The position numbers and the translations under genes were made by a program. A DNA stretch of 5,717 nt from Aquificota bacterium. GTDB lineage: Bacteria > Aquificota > Aquificia > Aquificales > Aquificaceae. Under the pieces are notes generated by a model. It was not told where the DNA came from and did not search any database. It saw only the letters and a program-made list of their open reading frames with translations. Positions 1-5,717 of the stretch are shown here, in pieces; the stretch's first letter is position 1; each line of letters starts with the position of its first letter. Location of the stretch: contig JAADEK010000044.1 in NCBI GenBank assembly GCA_013153455.1, positions 1-5,717 on the forward strand. The letters run 5' to 3'.

Positions 1-272
1 GTAGCTCTGTAGGTATTCCGCTGGTATGCTAAGATGGATACCGACGTGAGTTCTAAAGTATATCCCTCTCCACCTCCACCAGATACCCTCCCCTTACTTG
101 CTCAGCTTTAATCCAGATGATATAATTTTCCTTTGCGTGGGGGCAGCCCACCACTTTATCTTTAAGAACCGTGGATAAAAAGTTTCCTCTTCTTTAATAC
201 TTAGGTTCATACCGTGAATTATTTCTAAAAATGAAGAGTGTAAACATACAAATTAGGGAACTCCGTATAAAC
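1..272 (-). other. Stretch without a confident gene; possible decayed coding sequence
   Basis: No intact gene is convincing here and base composition is more AT-rich than in the neighbouring genes. On the minus strand three short open stretches follow one another in alternating frames. The first starts at an ATG at 210 (MNLSIKEEETFYPRFLK...) and stops at 94-96. The second is open from 193 to 56 and includes VVGCPHAKENYIIWIKA, with a stop at 53-55. The third is in the first frame from 93 to the window edge and includes RTHVGIHLSIPAEYLQSY. Read with two frame changes they would join into one protein-like sequence, which would suit a degraded gene. None of the stretches has a good ribosome binding site. 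The HYIxWI-like part faintly recalls superoxide reductase family motifs, but the expected ligand histidines are not all present. Chance open frames are the simplest alternative. Confidence 0.2.
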
Positions 273-348
273 TGGTAGGCGCGGGGGGACTTGAACCCCC
301 GACCTCCGGCGTGTCGGGCCGGCGCTCTCCCAGCTGAGCTACGCGCCT
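273..348 (-). tRNA. tRNA-Val (anticodon GAC), CCA encoded
   Basis: The minus strand folds as a complete 76-base cloverleaf. The acceptor stem AGGCGCG pairs with CGCGCCT, and the D stem GCTC/GAGC encloses an 8-base loop with GGG. The anticodon stem CCGGC/GCCGG encloses the loop CCGACAC. The variable loop has 5 bases, and the T stem GGGGG/CCCCC encloses TTCAAGT. The discriminator is A73, as expected for valine, and CCA is genomically encoded (273-275). The anticodon GAC (313-315) reads GUC and GUU valine codons. All stems are fully Watson-Crick and GC-rich, as in thermophiles. One oddity is that position 33 is C instead of the nearly invariant U. The gene lies 13 bases beyond the lptB stop codon on the same strand. 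Confidence 0.93.
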
Positions 349-360
349 TCAGGAATTAAT

Positions 361-366
361 ATTATA
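361..366 (-). promoter_or_regulatory. Candidate -10 box for the tRNA-Val gene
   Basis: The minus strand carries a perfect TATAAT 12 bases before the tRNA 5' end, at the spacing expected for a start of transcription a few bases upstream of the mature tRNA. It overlaps the TAA stop codon of lptB (362-364). No good -35 hexamer is visible at 16-18 bases; the best match is TTACCT at 384-389. The tRNA could therefore be read both from this site and from lptB. Confidence 0.4.
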
Positions 367-1078
367 GCTCAAAATCCTCCCCGAGGTAAGTCCTTTTTAC
401 CGCGTCAACCCTCACGACCTCCGAAGGCTTCCCGTGAGCCAGAACCTTCCCCTCCGAGATTATGTATACGCGGTCTACCATCCTTATCGTCTCCCTCACG
501 TTGTGGTCCGTGATGAGTATGCCTATACCGTCGTCCCTGAGACGGAGGATAAGCTTCCTTATATCCGAGACTATGATAGGGTCAAGACCGGCGAAGGGCT
601 CATCAAGGAGTATATATTTGGGTGAGGTTATAAGGGAGCGCGCTATCTCAAGCCTCCTCTTTTGACCCCCGGAGAGGGTGTAAGCGGGCTGATTTTTCAG
701 CTCAAGGAGACCGAAATCCTCAAGCAGAGCCTCCGCCTTCGCGAGGGCTTCCTCCCTGCCCGACGTAAAAAACTCAAGGAATATAAGCAGGTTCTCAAGA
801 ACCGTAAGGTCCTCAAATAAGGAGTGCTCTTGGGGCAAAAAAGCAAGCCCCCTTTCCGCACGCTTAAAAGGCGGAAGATGCGTTATATCCTCACCCTCAA
901 GGAGAATCCTTCCCCTATCAACGCTTATAAAACCGATTATCGCGTTAAAAAGTGTCGTCTTCCCCGCCCCGTTCGGACCCAGCAGTCCGACCACCTCCCC
1001 CCTCCGAACCTCAAGAGAAACCCCCTTCAGAACCTCCTTTCCCTTGAAACTCTTGTATACATTCTCAACCCTGAGCAC
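362..1078 (-). CDS. lptB: LptB, ATPase of the LPS export ABC transporter
   Basis: This cytoplasmic ATPase powers LptB2FG, which extracts lipopolysaccharide from the inner membrane and feeds it to the Lpt bridge. The 238-residue protein is the usual LptB length. It shows Walker A GPNGAGKTT (34-42), the Q-loop within LPQE (Q83), signature LSGGQ (135-139), Walker B YILLDEP (155-161) with catalytic E160, D-loop AGLDP (163-167) and the H-loop histidine H192. The TDHNVRET motif (190-197), GLAFLPQE and the C-terminal YLGEDF separate LptB from branched-chain amino acid transporter ATPases such as LivF/LivG. The start is GTG at 1078, because an in-frame stop lies 9 bases upstream. No clear Shine-Dalgarno is seen, so translation may be coupled to the preceding nucleotidyltransferase gene, whose stop is 9 bases away. 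Its LptF/LptG partners are not in the window. Confidence 0.93.
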   Translation of the reverse strand: MLRVENVYKSFKGKEVLKGVSLEVRRGEVVGLLGPNGAGKTTLFNAIIGFISVDRGRILLEGEDITHLPPFKRAERGLAFLPQEHSLFEDLTVLENLLIFLEFFTSGREEALAKAEALLEDFGLLELKNQPAYTLSGGQKRRLEIARSLITSPKYILLDEPFAGLDPIIVSDIRKLILRLRDDGIGILITDHNVRETIRMVDRVYIISEGKVLAHGKPSEVVRVDAVKRTYLGEDFEL

Positions 1079-1087
1079 CCAAATATA

Positions 1088-2254
1088 TTAACCCATAAGC
1101 TCACGTTTCAACTCCTCTATCTTCTCACCGAGCTCCTTACCCCTGTAGCCGAGCTTCATTAACTCCTCAACCCGTTCCCTCGGAACCTTGAAAAAACGCA
1201 AGTTCTCAAGAAAATCAAAAACCTTACCCCTGACCGAACGCTCCGCGCCCAAAAGCAAAAGAGCACCGAGCGGAAGAGACTTAAGCGTCCTGTATACCTC
1301 GTAGCGCGAGCGGGCAAAACGAAGCCTCTTAAGAACATTCCGAAAATCCCTTTTAAAGAAAAATGACGCTTCGCGTGAAAAGGAAGGAGCTCCTATCTCC
1401 TCAAAAAACCGCTCCCCCTCGGAAGGACGAAGCGCAACCACATAAAGCCAACCGTATTGCAATCGCTCAGATGGGAAACGCTCCGAGTGAAGCTCGCTTA
1501 CCTCCTCAATACCCCTCATCAACCAATCCTCCCAAACAAAACCCCCCAAAACCTCACCGAGGACACCGTAGTGCTTGTAAAGCTCAAGAACCGCGAGAGG
1601 TCTTTTCTCCCTCAGGGCGAGCTTAAGCTCACCTAAAACCCTACCCCTCGGAGCCTTCCCTATGAGCCCAACCGCCTCCGTAAGGCGCCTCTCGGTTGAA
1701 GGAGAAAGGAGAAAACCGAACCTCCCCGCAAACCTAAGCGCCCTTTGTATCCTTACAGGGTCCTCAACGAAACTCCGGGGATGAAGAATCCTGAGTATAC
1801 CCTTCTGAAGGTCAAAAAAACCCCCGAGCGGGTCTATCAAAAGACCGAAGTCCTCGGGGTTCACCGACAAAGCCATAGCGTTTACGGTAAAGTCGCGCCT
1901 CCTTAAGTCCTCCTCAAGAGACGCGGGCTCAACGAGCGGGTATGCTCCCGGCTCGGGATACACCTCCCTCCGAGCTCGCGCAAGCTCAACCTTCAACCTC
2001 CCGAGCTTCAAGTGAGCTGTCCCGAAACGCTCAAAAGTATGAGCGCGAACACCCTCCGAGCGCGCAAGCTCCTCCGCCACCCTTATCGCATCCCCCTCAA
2101 CAACAAAATCAACGTCCCAAACATCCCTCCCCAGAATTATGTCCCTCACAACACCCCCGACCGCGTAAACCCTAAAACCCAAGGAATCAGATATCCTCCC
2201 TATCTTTCTCGCCACGTCAACGAGGTGCGAAGGGAAAGCAAGATACCTTTTCAT
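1088..2254 (-). CDS. Class II tRNA nucleotidyltransferase (CCA-, or A-adding)
   Basis: The enzyme adds or repairs the 3'-terminal CCA of tRNAs using CTP/ATP without a nucleic acid template. The N-terminal head and neck motifs are clear: GGVVRD (33-38), the metal-binding DVD (47-49), RRDFTVNAMA (119-128), DPLGGFFDLQKGILR (141-155) and EDPVR (164-168), the amino acid template for base choice. The C-terminal body (about 200-388) is helical and poorly conserved, as usual. Length 388 fits a class II enzyme without extra CBS or DHH domains. Aquifex is known to split the task between a CC-adding and an A-adding enzyme. Here the segment 95-118 (RREVYPEPG and following) matches an intact flexible loop, which known CC-adding enzymes lack, so I favour A-adding or full CCA-adding. 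I therefore leave the symbol empty. The ATG at 2254 has no strong Shine-Dalgarno. Bacterial poly(A) polymerase is a less likely reading. Confidence 0.88.
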   Translation of the reverse strand: MKRYLAFPSHLVDVARKIGRISDSLGFRVYAVGGVVRDIILGRDVWDVDFVVEGDAIRVAEELARSEGVRAHTFERFGTAHLKLGRLKVELARARREVYPEPGAYPLVEPASLEEDLRRRDFTVNAMALSVNPEDFGLLIDPLGGFFDLQKGILRILHPRSFVEDPVRIQRALRFAGRFGFLLSPSTERRLTEAVGLIGKAPRGRVLGELKLALREKRPLAVLELYKHYGVLGEVLGGFVWEDWLMRGIEEVSELHSERFPSERLQYGWLYVVALRPSEGERFFEEIGAPSFSREASFFFKRDFRNVLKRLRFARSRYEVYRTLKSLPLGALLLLGAERSVRGKVFDFLENLRFFKVPRERVEELMKLGYRGKELGEKIEELKRELMG

Positions 2255-2287
2255 TGATATACTTCATTTTAAGCCCGTGAAAGTTTC

Positions 2288-2304
2288 TGTATCCTAATGA
2301 TACA
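2288..2304. promoter_or_regulatory. Inverted repeat in the divergent nucleotidyltransferase-ferredoxin gap
   Basis: TGTATC (2288-2293) and GATACA (2299-2304) form a perfect 6-base dyad with a 5-base spacer, in the 71-base gap between two divergent genes. It contains TATCCT (2290-2295), a weak -10 candidate for the ferredoxin gene. On the minus strand its GATACA lies 16 bases upstream of TAAAAT (2266-2271), a weak -10 candidate for the nucleotidyltransferase gene. It could be an operator acting on both genes or a chance palindrome. Confidence 0.25.
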
Positions 2305-2325
2305 AAACCATTAAGGAGGTAAGAG

Positions 2326-2661
2326 ATGGCGGAGTTCAAGCACGTGCTCGTTTGCGTTCAGGACAGACCGCCCGGACACCCTCAGGGTTCATGTGCCCAA
2401 AGAGGCTCACGTGAGGTCTTTCAGGCTCTCATGGAAAAGATACAAACAGACCCCCAACTCTTCATGACCACGCTCGTCACACCCACCGGGTGCCTGAACG
2501 CCTGCATGATGGGACCAATCGTCGTGGTATACCCCGACGGGGTGTGGTATGGTCAGGTCAGACCCGAAGACGTTGATGAGATTGTGGAAAAACACCTAAA
2601 GGGCGGACAGCCCGTAGAGAGACTCGTGATATCAAAGGGCAAACCGCCGGGCATGGGTTAA
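2326..2661 (+). CDS. Thioredoxin-like [2Fe-2S] ferredoxin
   Basis: This is a soluble cytoplasmic electron carrier binding one [2Fe-2S] cluster in a thioredoxin-like fold. Its 111 residues match the length and, from memory, most of the sequence of the structurally known Aquifex aeolicus protein of this type. Four cysteines, C10, C23, C56 and C60, occupy the cluster-ligand positions of the family (one lower if the initiator Met is not counted). The first pair sits around the flexible loop [11 protein letters not shown], and the second pair forms CLNAC. The family resembles the NuoE subunit domain of complex I and plant-type ferredoxins are unrelated. The ATG at 2326 follows a strong Shine-Dalgarno AAGGAGGT (2313-2320). 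The gene stands alone on its strand and overlaps the end of hfq by 4 bases. The physiological partner is unknown from this sequence. Confidence 0.93.
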   Translation: MAEFKHVLVCVQDRPPGHPQGSCAQRGSREVFQALMEKIQTDPQLFMTTLVTPTGCLNACMMGPIVVVYPDGVWYGQVRPEDVDEIVEKHLKGGQPVERLVISKGKPPGMG

Positions 2662-2669
2662 CCCTGCCC
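2649..2669. terminator. Hairpin across the convergent ferredoxin/hfq stop codons
   Basis: GGGTTAACCC (2655-2664) is a perfect palindrome that contains both stop codons, TAA at 2659-2661 on the plus strand and TAA at 2658-2660 on the minus strand. Flanking GGGCA (2649-2653) and TGCCC (2665-2669) extend the stem to 8 pairs with one bulged T and a TTAA loop. No T-run follows on either strand, so this is not a standard intrinsic terminator. It could still limit convergent transcription or protect 3' ends. The pairing could also simply reflect the coding needs of the two C-termini. Confidence 0.3.
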
Positions 2670-2900
2670 CGGCACGCCCGCCTCCTCAAACTCTATCTCA
2701 AGCTTCTCGTGAGGAACAATCGTCGTTATCGCGTGCTTGTATACGAGCGTTTGCTGTTTCCCGTCCTCAAGCAAAATCGTAAACAAGTCAAAAGACCTTA
2801 TCTTGCCCTGAAGACGAACCCCGTTCACGAGGTATATTGAAACCTTTACCTTCCTCTTCCTCGCGGTGTTCAAGAAACTCTCTTGGAGCTTGTAGGGCAT
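2658..2900 (-). CDS. hfq: RNA chaperone Hfq
   Basis: Hfq forms a hexameric Sm-like ring that binds U-rich sRNA ends on one face and A-rich RNA on the other, promoting sRNA-mRNA pairing. The protein starts [11 protein letters not shown] (Q6 matching Q8 of E. coli) and has an N-terminal helix followed by Sm1 (about 18-45, including [12 protein letters not shown] and FDLFTILL). Sm2 includes the diagnostic YKHAITTI (54-61), whose K55 and H56 line the proximal site. The basic rim patch is RKRK (14-17). The 80-residue length means a short acidic tail ([17 protein letters not shown]) and none of the long disordered tail of enterobacterial Hfq. The ATG at 2900 follows AGGAGGT with 6 bases between. 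It is monocistronic here, divergent from glnB and convergent with the ferredoxin gene. The common miaA-hfq arrangement is absent. Confidence 0.96.
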   Translation of the reverse strand: MPYKLQESFLNTARKRKVKVSIYLVNGVRLQGKIRSFDLFTILLEDGKQQTLVYKHAITTIVPHEKLEIEFEEAGVPGQG

Positions 2901-2933
2901 CTTCTACCTCCTGATTTTTCTTTTATAGATTCA

Positions 2934-2960
2934 ATTTTAACCCAAACTCCCGATTACCAA
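2934..2960 (-). promoter_or_regulatory. Weak candidate sigma-70-type promoter for hfq
   Basis: On the minus strand TTGGTA (2955-2960) and TAAAAT (2934-2939) are separated by 15 bases, upstream of the hfq start. A second possible -10, TATAAA, is found nearer the gene. Spacing is shorter than the ideal 17 and the match is modest, so this is only the best visible option in the AT-rich gap. Confidence 0.2.
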
Positions 2961-2965
2961 GTCTC

Positions 2966-3008
2966 ACAATTTATCCCGACAAAAGTGTTCACATGTTAAC
3001 AAAATTGT
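2966..3008. promoter_or_regulatory. Spaced dyad and palindrome upstream of the sigma-54 promoter
   Basis: ACAATTT (2966-2972) and AAATTGT (3002-3008) are an inverted pair with 29 bases between. Inside lies the perfect palindrome TGTTAACA (2994-3001). The dyad is centred about 91 bases, and the palindrome about 80 bases, before the predicted glnB transcription start, within the usual range of enhancer sites for sigma-54 activators of the NtrC family. The region is also upstream of hfq. AT-rich dyads arise easily by chance and no exact NtrC consensus is present. Confidence 0.25.
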
Positions 3009-3051
3009 AAGTAGACGAAAAGACCGCGCGAAAAAACACGGGAGGAATTTT

Positions 3052-3067
3052 CGGCACGCCCCTTGCA
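3052..3067 (+). promoter_or_regulatory. Sigma-54 (RpoN) promoter of glnB-glnA
   Basis: CGGCACG-CCCC-TTGCA matches the -24/-12 consensus TGGCACG-N4-TTGCA at every position but the first. The invariant GG (3053-3054) and GC (3065-3066) have the required 10 bases between them. Transcription would start near 3078, so the leader before the ATG at 3092 is only about 14 bases and begins at or next to the Shine-Dalgarno AGGAGG (3079-3084). Sigma-54 control is a classic arrangement for PII and glutamine synthetase genes and needs an AAA+ activator bound upstream. Confidence 0.85.
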
Positions 3068-3073
3068 TAATAG

Positions 3074-3430
<357 letters not shown>

Positions 3431-3453
3431 AAACCAATAAAAGGAGGTGTAGT

Positions 3454-4863
3454 ATGCCCAAGTATACGCCCGAAGAGGTCCTTGACCTCATTCAAAAGGA
3501 AGGCGTGCAGTATGTAGACCTCAGGTTCTCAGACCCGTTCGGTCAGTGGCAACACCTCACCATACCAGCCTACGAGATATCAAAGGAAACCTTTGAGAAC
3601 GGAAGGGGATTTGACGGCTCATCCATAAGGGGCTGGCAGTCAATCAACGAGTCGGATATGCTCGCAAAACCGGACCCCAACACCGCCTTCATAGACCCCT
3701 TCATAGAACCCAAGACCCTCGTTATGATTTGCGATATATACGACCCCGTTACCGGAGAGCGCTACGGGCGTGATACGCGCTACATAGCCCAAAAGGCGGA
3801 GCAATACCTCAAACAAACGGGCATAGGCGATACCGCATACTTCGGTCCCGAAGCCGAGTTCTTCATCTTTGACAGCGTTGAATACGGAACGGGACCAAAC
3901 TACGCGTTTTGGAGGGTTGACTCCGAAGAAGGCTGGTGGAACAGGGAAGTCCCCTCAACGGGATACAAGATACCCCACAAGCGCGGATACTTCCCCGCAC
4001 CTCCCATAGACAAGGTCATGCCCCTCAGGAACGAAATGGTTTCCATAATGTCCGACCTCGGGATAATCGTTGAGCTTCACCACCACGAGGTCGCAACCGC
4101 GGGACAAGGAGAGATAGACATACGCTACGACTCCCTCGTAAACCAAGCGGACAAACTCTTCCTCTACAAGTACATCGTGAGGATGGTAGCATACAAGCAC
4201 GGAAAATACGCGACGTTCCTCGCCAAAGTCCTCCCCAACGACAACGGTTCGGGAATGCACACCCACTTCTCAATCTGGAAAAACGGTGAAAACCAATTTG
4301 CGGGAAGCGAATACGCAGGACTCTCAAAGACCGCACTCTACGCAATAGGAGGAATCCTTAAGCACGGACCCGCACTTACCGCCTTCACGAACCCGACGAT
4401 AAACTCCTACCACAGACTCGTTCCCGGTTACGAGGCTCCCGTCAGACTCGCCTACTCCGCGAGGAACCGCTCCGCAGCGATAAGGATACCCATGTATTCA
4501 CAAAACCCCAAAGCCAAGAGGATAGAAGTCCGCTTCCCCGACGCAACTTCAAACCCCTACCTCGCCTTTGCAGCGATACTCATGGCTGCCATAGACGGAA
4601 TAGAGAACGAAATAGACCCCGGAGAACCCTTTGACAAGGACATCTACTCACTACCGCCCGAAGAGCTTGAGGGCATACCCCAGCTCCCCGGCTCACTTGA
4701 GGAAGCTATAAAAGCTCTTGAGAACGACTACGAGTTCCTCCTGAAGGGAGACGTCTTTACCGAAGAATTCCTACAGCTCTGGATAGAGAGCAAGAAGGCG
4801 GAGATAGACGAGCTCAGGTTCATACCTCACCCCAAGGAGTTTGAACTTTACTGGGATATTTAA
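3454..4863 (+). CDS. glnA: Glutamine synthetase type I
   Basis: The dodecameric enzyme makes glutamine from glutamate, ammonia and ATP. The 469 residues fit bacterial GSI. A beta-grasp N-terminal domain (about 16-100) carries the latch motif GFDGSSIRGW (52-61). The catalytic domain shows GPEAEFF (131-137), the metal and glutamate ligands around HHHEVATAGQGEID (E212, E220), GSGMHTH (265-271, with H269 a metal ligand), R321 and the flap E327 in RLVPGYEAPVRL. NRSAAIRIP (338-346) includes R339, and EVRFPDATSNPYL (358-370) follows. KDIYSLPPEE places Y398 at the adenylylation position of enterobacterial GS (Y397), so this belongs to the adenylylatable-type GSI-beta group by motif. No modifying enzyme is seen in the window. 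The ATG follows a strong AAGGAGGTG (3441-3449). It is probably co-transcribed with glnB from the sigma-54 promoter. Confidence 0.97.
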   Translation: MPKYTPEEVLDLIQKEGVQYVDLRFSDPFGQWQHLTIPAYEISKETFENGRGFDGSSIRGWQSINESDMLAKPDPNTAFIDPFIEPKTLVMICDIYDPVTGERYGRDTRYIAQKAEQYLKQTGIGDTAYFGPEAEFFIFDSVEYGTGPNYAFWRVDSEEGWWNREVPSTGYKIPHKRGYFPAPPIDKVMPLRNEMVSIMSDLGIIVELHHHEVATAGQGEIDIRYDSLVNQADKLFLYKYIVRMVAYKHGKYATFLAKVLPNDNGSGMHTHFSIWKNGENQFAGSEYAGLSKTALYAIGGILKHGPALTAFTNPTINSYHRLVPGYEAPVRLAYSARNRSAAIRIPMYSQNPKAKRIEVRFPDATSNPYLAFAAILMAAIDGIENEIDPGEPFDKDIYSLPPEELEGIPQLPGSLEEAIKALENDYEFLLKGDVFTEEFLQLWIESKKAEIDELRFIPHPKEFELYWDI

Positions 4864-4870
4864 TCCAATT

Positions 4871-4892
4871 ACGGGGCTTCGCCCCGTCTTTT
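4871..4892 (+). terminator. Hairpin plus T-run between glnA and amt
   Basis: ACGGGGC (4871-4877) and GCCCCGT (4881-4887) form a 7-pair GC-rich stem around a TTC loop, followed by CTTTT and, after five A, a run of seven T (4898-4904). This has the form of an intrinsic terminator 7 bases after the glnA stop. With no obvious promoter between it and amt, partial read-through would set a lower level of transporter than of glutamine synthetase. Confidence 0.7.
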
Positions 4893-4923
4893 AAAAATTT
4901 TTTTGAAAAAAAGGAGGAAAAAG

Positions 4924-5717
4924 ATGAGGGCAAGAGGAGTCTTAGGAGTTATTATACCCCTTCTGCTTTCCTCACTTCCCGCCCTCGCCCAAGAGGGCGC
5001 AAAGCTTGACACGGGTAACACCGCGTGGATGCTTACAGCTTCCGCGCTCGTTGTGTTCATGACCGTTCCCGGTCTTGCTCTCTTCTACGGCGGGCTTGAC
5101 AAAGCAAAGAGCATACTCAACACGATAGCGATGTCCTTTACCGCGTTTGCAATCGTAGCCCTCACGTGGGTAATCGTAGGATACTCAATAGCCTACGGTG
5201 ATGACATCATGGGCTTTATGGGCAACCCCTTCCAGTATATCCTCGCAAAGGGCATAAGCGGGATAAACCCCGACACTGGCTACCCCGCGCTTTTGGACGT
5301 CATGTTCCAGCTCACGTTTGCAACCATAACGACCGCCCTCATAAGCGGTTCTTACGTGGGGAGGATGAAGTTCTCCGCTTGGCTCCTGTTTGCGCTCCTT
5401 TGGAGTATAATCGTTTACCCACCTGTCGCGCACTGGGTGTGGGGCGGAGGATTCCTGTCTCAGCACGGGGCGCTTGACTTCGCGGGAGGAACGGTCGTTC
5501 ACATCAACGCGGGTATAGCCGGTCTCGTCGGTGCTTTGCTCCTCGGCAGGAGGAAGGATACCGCGCTTATCCCCAACAGCGTTCCCCTCGTCGCGCTCGG
5601 TGCGGGCATACTGTGGTTCGGTTGGTTCGGTTTCAACGCGGGTTCCGCACTCGCTGCTAACGAGACCGCGGTTTGGGCTATGCTAAACACGACGATAGCA
5701 ACCTCCGCCGCTGCGCT
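4924..5717 (+). CDS. amt: Ammonium transporter (Amt/AmtB), 3' end outside window
   Basis: This trimeric inner-membrane channel conducts ammonium or ammonia into the cell and is gated by PII binding. The first 264 residues are present; the rest lies beyond the window. An N-terminal signal-like segment (arginines at 2 and 4, then GVLGVIIPLLLSSLPALA) suggests cleavage after A22. Hydrophobic helices follow, beginning with WMLTASALVVFMTVPGLALFYGG (35-57). Conserved Amt features are F132 in TFATI (upper Phe gate), W173 in AHWVWGGG, D185 in HGALDFAGGT, the first of the twin pore histidines H193 in VVHINAG, and F237 and S241 in GWFGFNAGS (lower Phe gate and ammonium site region). The second pore histidine would lie downstream. 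The ATG at 4924 follows AAGGAGG (4911-4917). Linkage to the PII gene fits the usual glnK-amtB partnership, with glnA placed between them here. Confidence 0.95.
   Translation, partial: MRARGVLGVIIPLLLSSLPALAQEGAKLDTGNTAWMLTASALVVFMTVPGLALFYGGLDKAKSILNTIAMSFTAFAIVALTWVIVGYSIAYGDDIMGFMGNPFQYILAKGISGINPDTGYPALLDVMFQLTFATITTALISGSYVGRMKFSAWLLFALLWSIIVYPPVAHWVWGGGFLSQHGALDFAGGTVVHINAGIAGLVGALLLGRRKDTALIPNSVPLVALGAGILWFGWFGFNAGSALAANETAVWAMLNTTIATSAAA

Noticed and set aside
34..111. Plus-strand mini-ORF beginning MDTDVSSKVY
   Set aside because: 25 codons, no Shine-Dalgarno, proline run produced by a CCACCT repeat; no support for translation.
434..665. Plus-strand open frames opposite lptB
   Set aside because: They lie wholly antisense to a gene with all ABC ATPase motifs and show no domain-like sequence or ribosome binding site.
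1363..2257. Plus-strand open frames opposite the nucleotidyltransferase gene
   Set aside because: Their proline- and arginine-rich translations are mirror images of the codon bias of the real minus-strand gene.
3955..4345. Minus-strand open frames inside glnA
   Set aside because: Antisense to conserved catalytic regions of glutamine synthetase, with no start signals.
4869..5690. Minus-strand open frames opposite amt
   Set aside because: Antisense to conserved Amt transmembrane segments; no ribosome binding sites or known motifs.

Overview
The window looks like chromosomal DNA from a member of the Aquificaceae (Aquifex or a close relative). The evidence is protein resemblance recalled from memory, not a search: a 111-residue thioredoxin-fold [2Fe-2S] ferredoxin and an 80-residue tail-less Hfq that read almost like the Aquifex aeolicus proteins, the glnB-glnA-amt order, and compact gene packing. 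LptB implies a Gram-negative, LPS-exporting cell. Codon choice is typical of thermophiles, with many AGG/AGA and ATA codons and many charged residues.

Layout. Positions 1-272 hold no convincing intact gene. They contain short open stretches in shifting frames on the minus strand that may be a decayed gene. Next comes a minus-strand block: tRNA-Val(GAC) with an encoded CCA (273-348), lptB (362-1078) and a class II tRNA nucleotidyltransferase (1088-2254). The two protein genes are 9 bases apart and probably co-transcribed, and a perfect TATAAT at the lptB stop codon may give the tRNA its own promoter. A divergent 71-base gap with a small dyad leads to the plus-strand ferredoxin gene (2326-2661). 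It converges on hfq (minus, 2658-2900) so tightly that the two stop codons overlap inside a palindrome.

A 191-base gap separates hfq from the divergent nitrogen block: glnB (3092-3430), glnA (3454-4863) and an ammonium transporter gene cut by the window end (4924-5717). A near-consensus sigma-54 promoter lies just before glnB, and a hairpin plus T-run lies between glnA and amt.

How the genes work together. Amt admits ammonium, GlnA makes glutamine from it, and GlnB (PII) senses ATP/ADP and 2-oxoglutarate and would gate Amt and adjust assimilation. The sigma-54 promoter fits nitrogen-responsive control of the block. The minus-strand block combines housekeeping roles in LPS export and tRNA 3'-end maturation. 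Hfq and the ferredoxin have no obvious functional link to their neighbours.

I found no mobile element, CRISPR array or defence system. The interest lies in regulatory details and small oddities: the sigma-54 promoter with a very short leader, C33 in the tRNA, the shared stop-codon palindrome, and the frame-broken stretch at the left edge.
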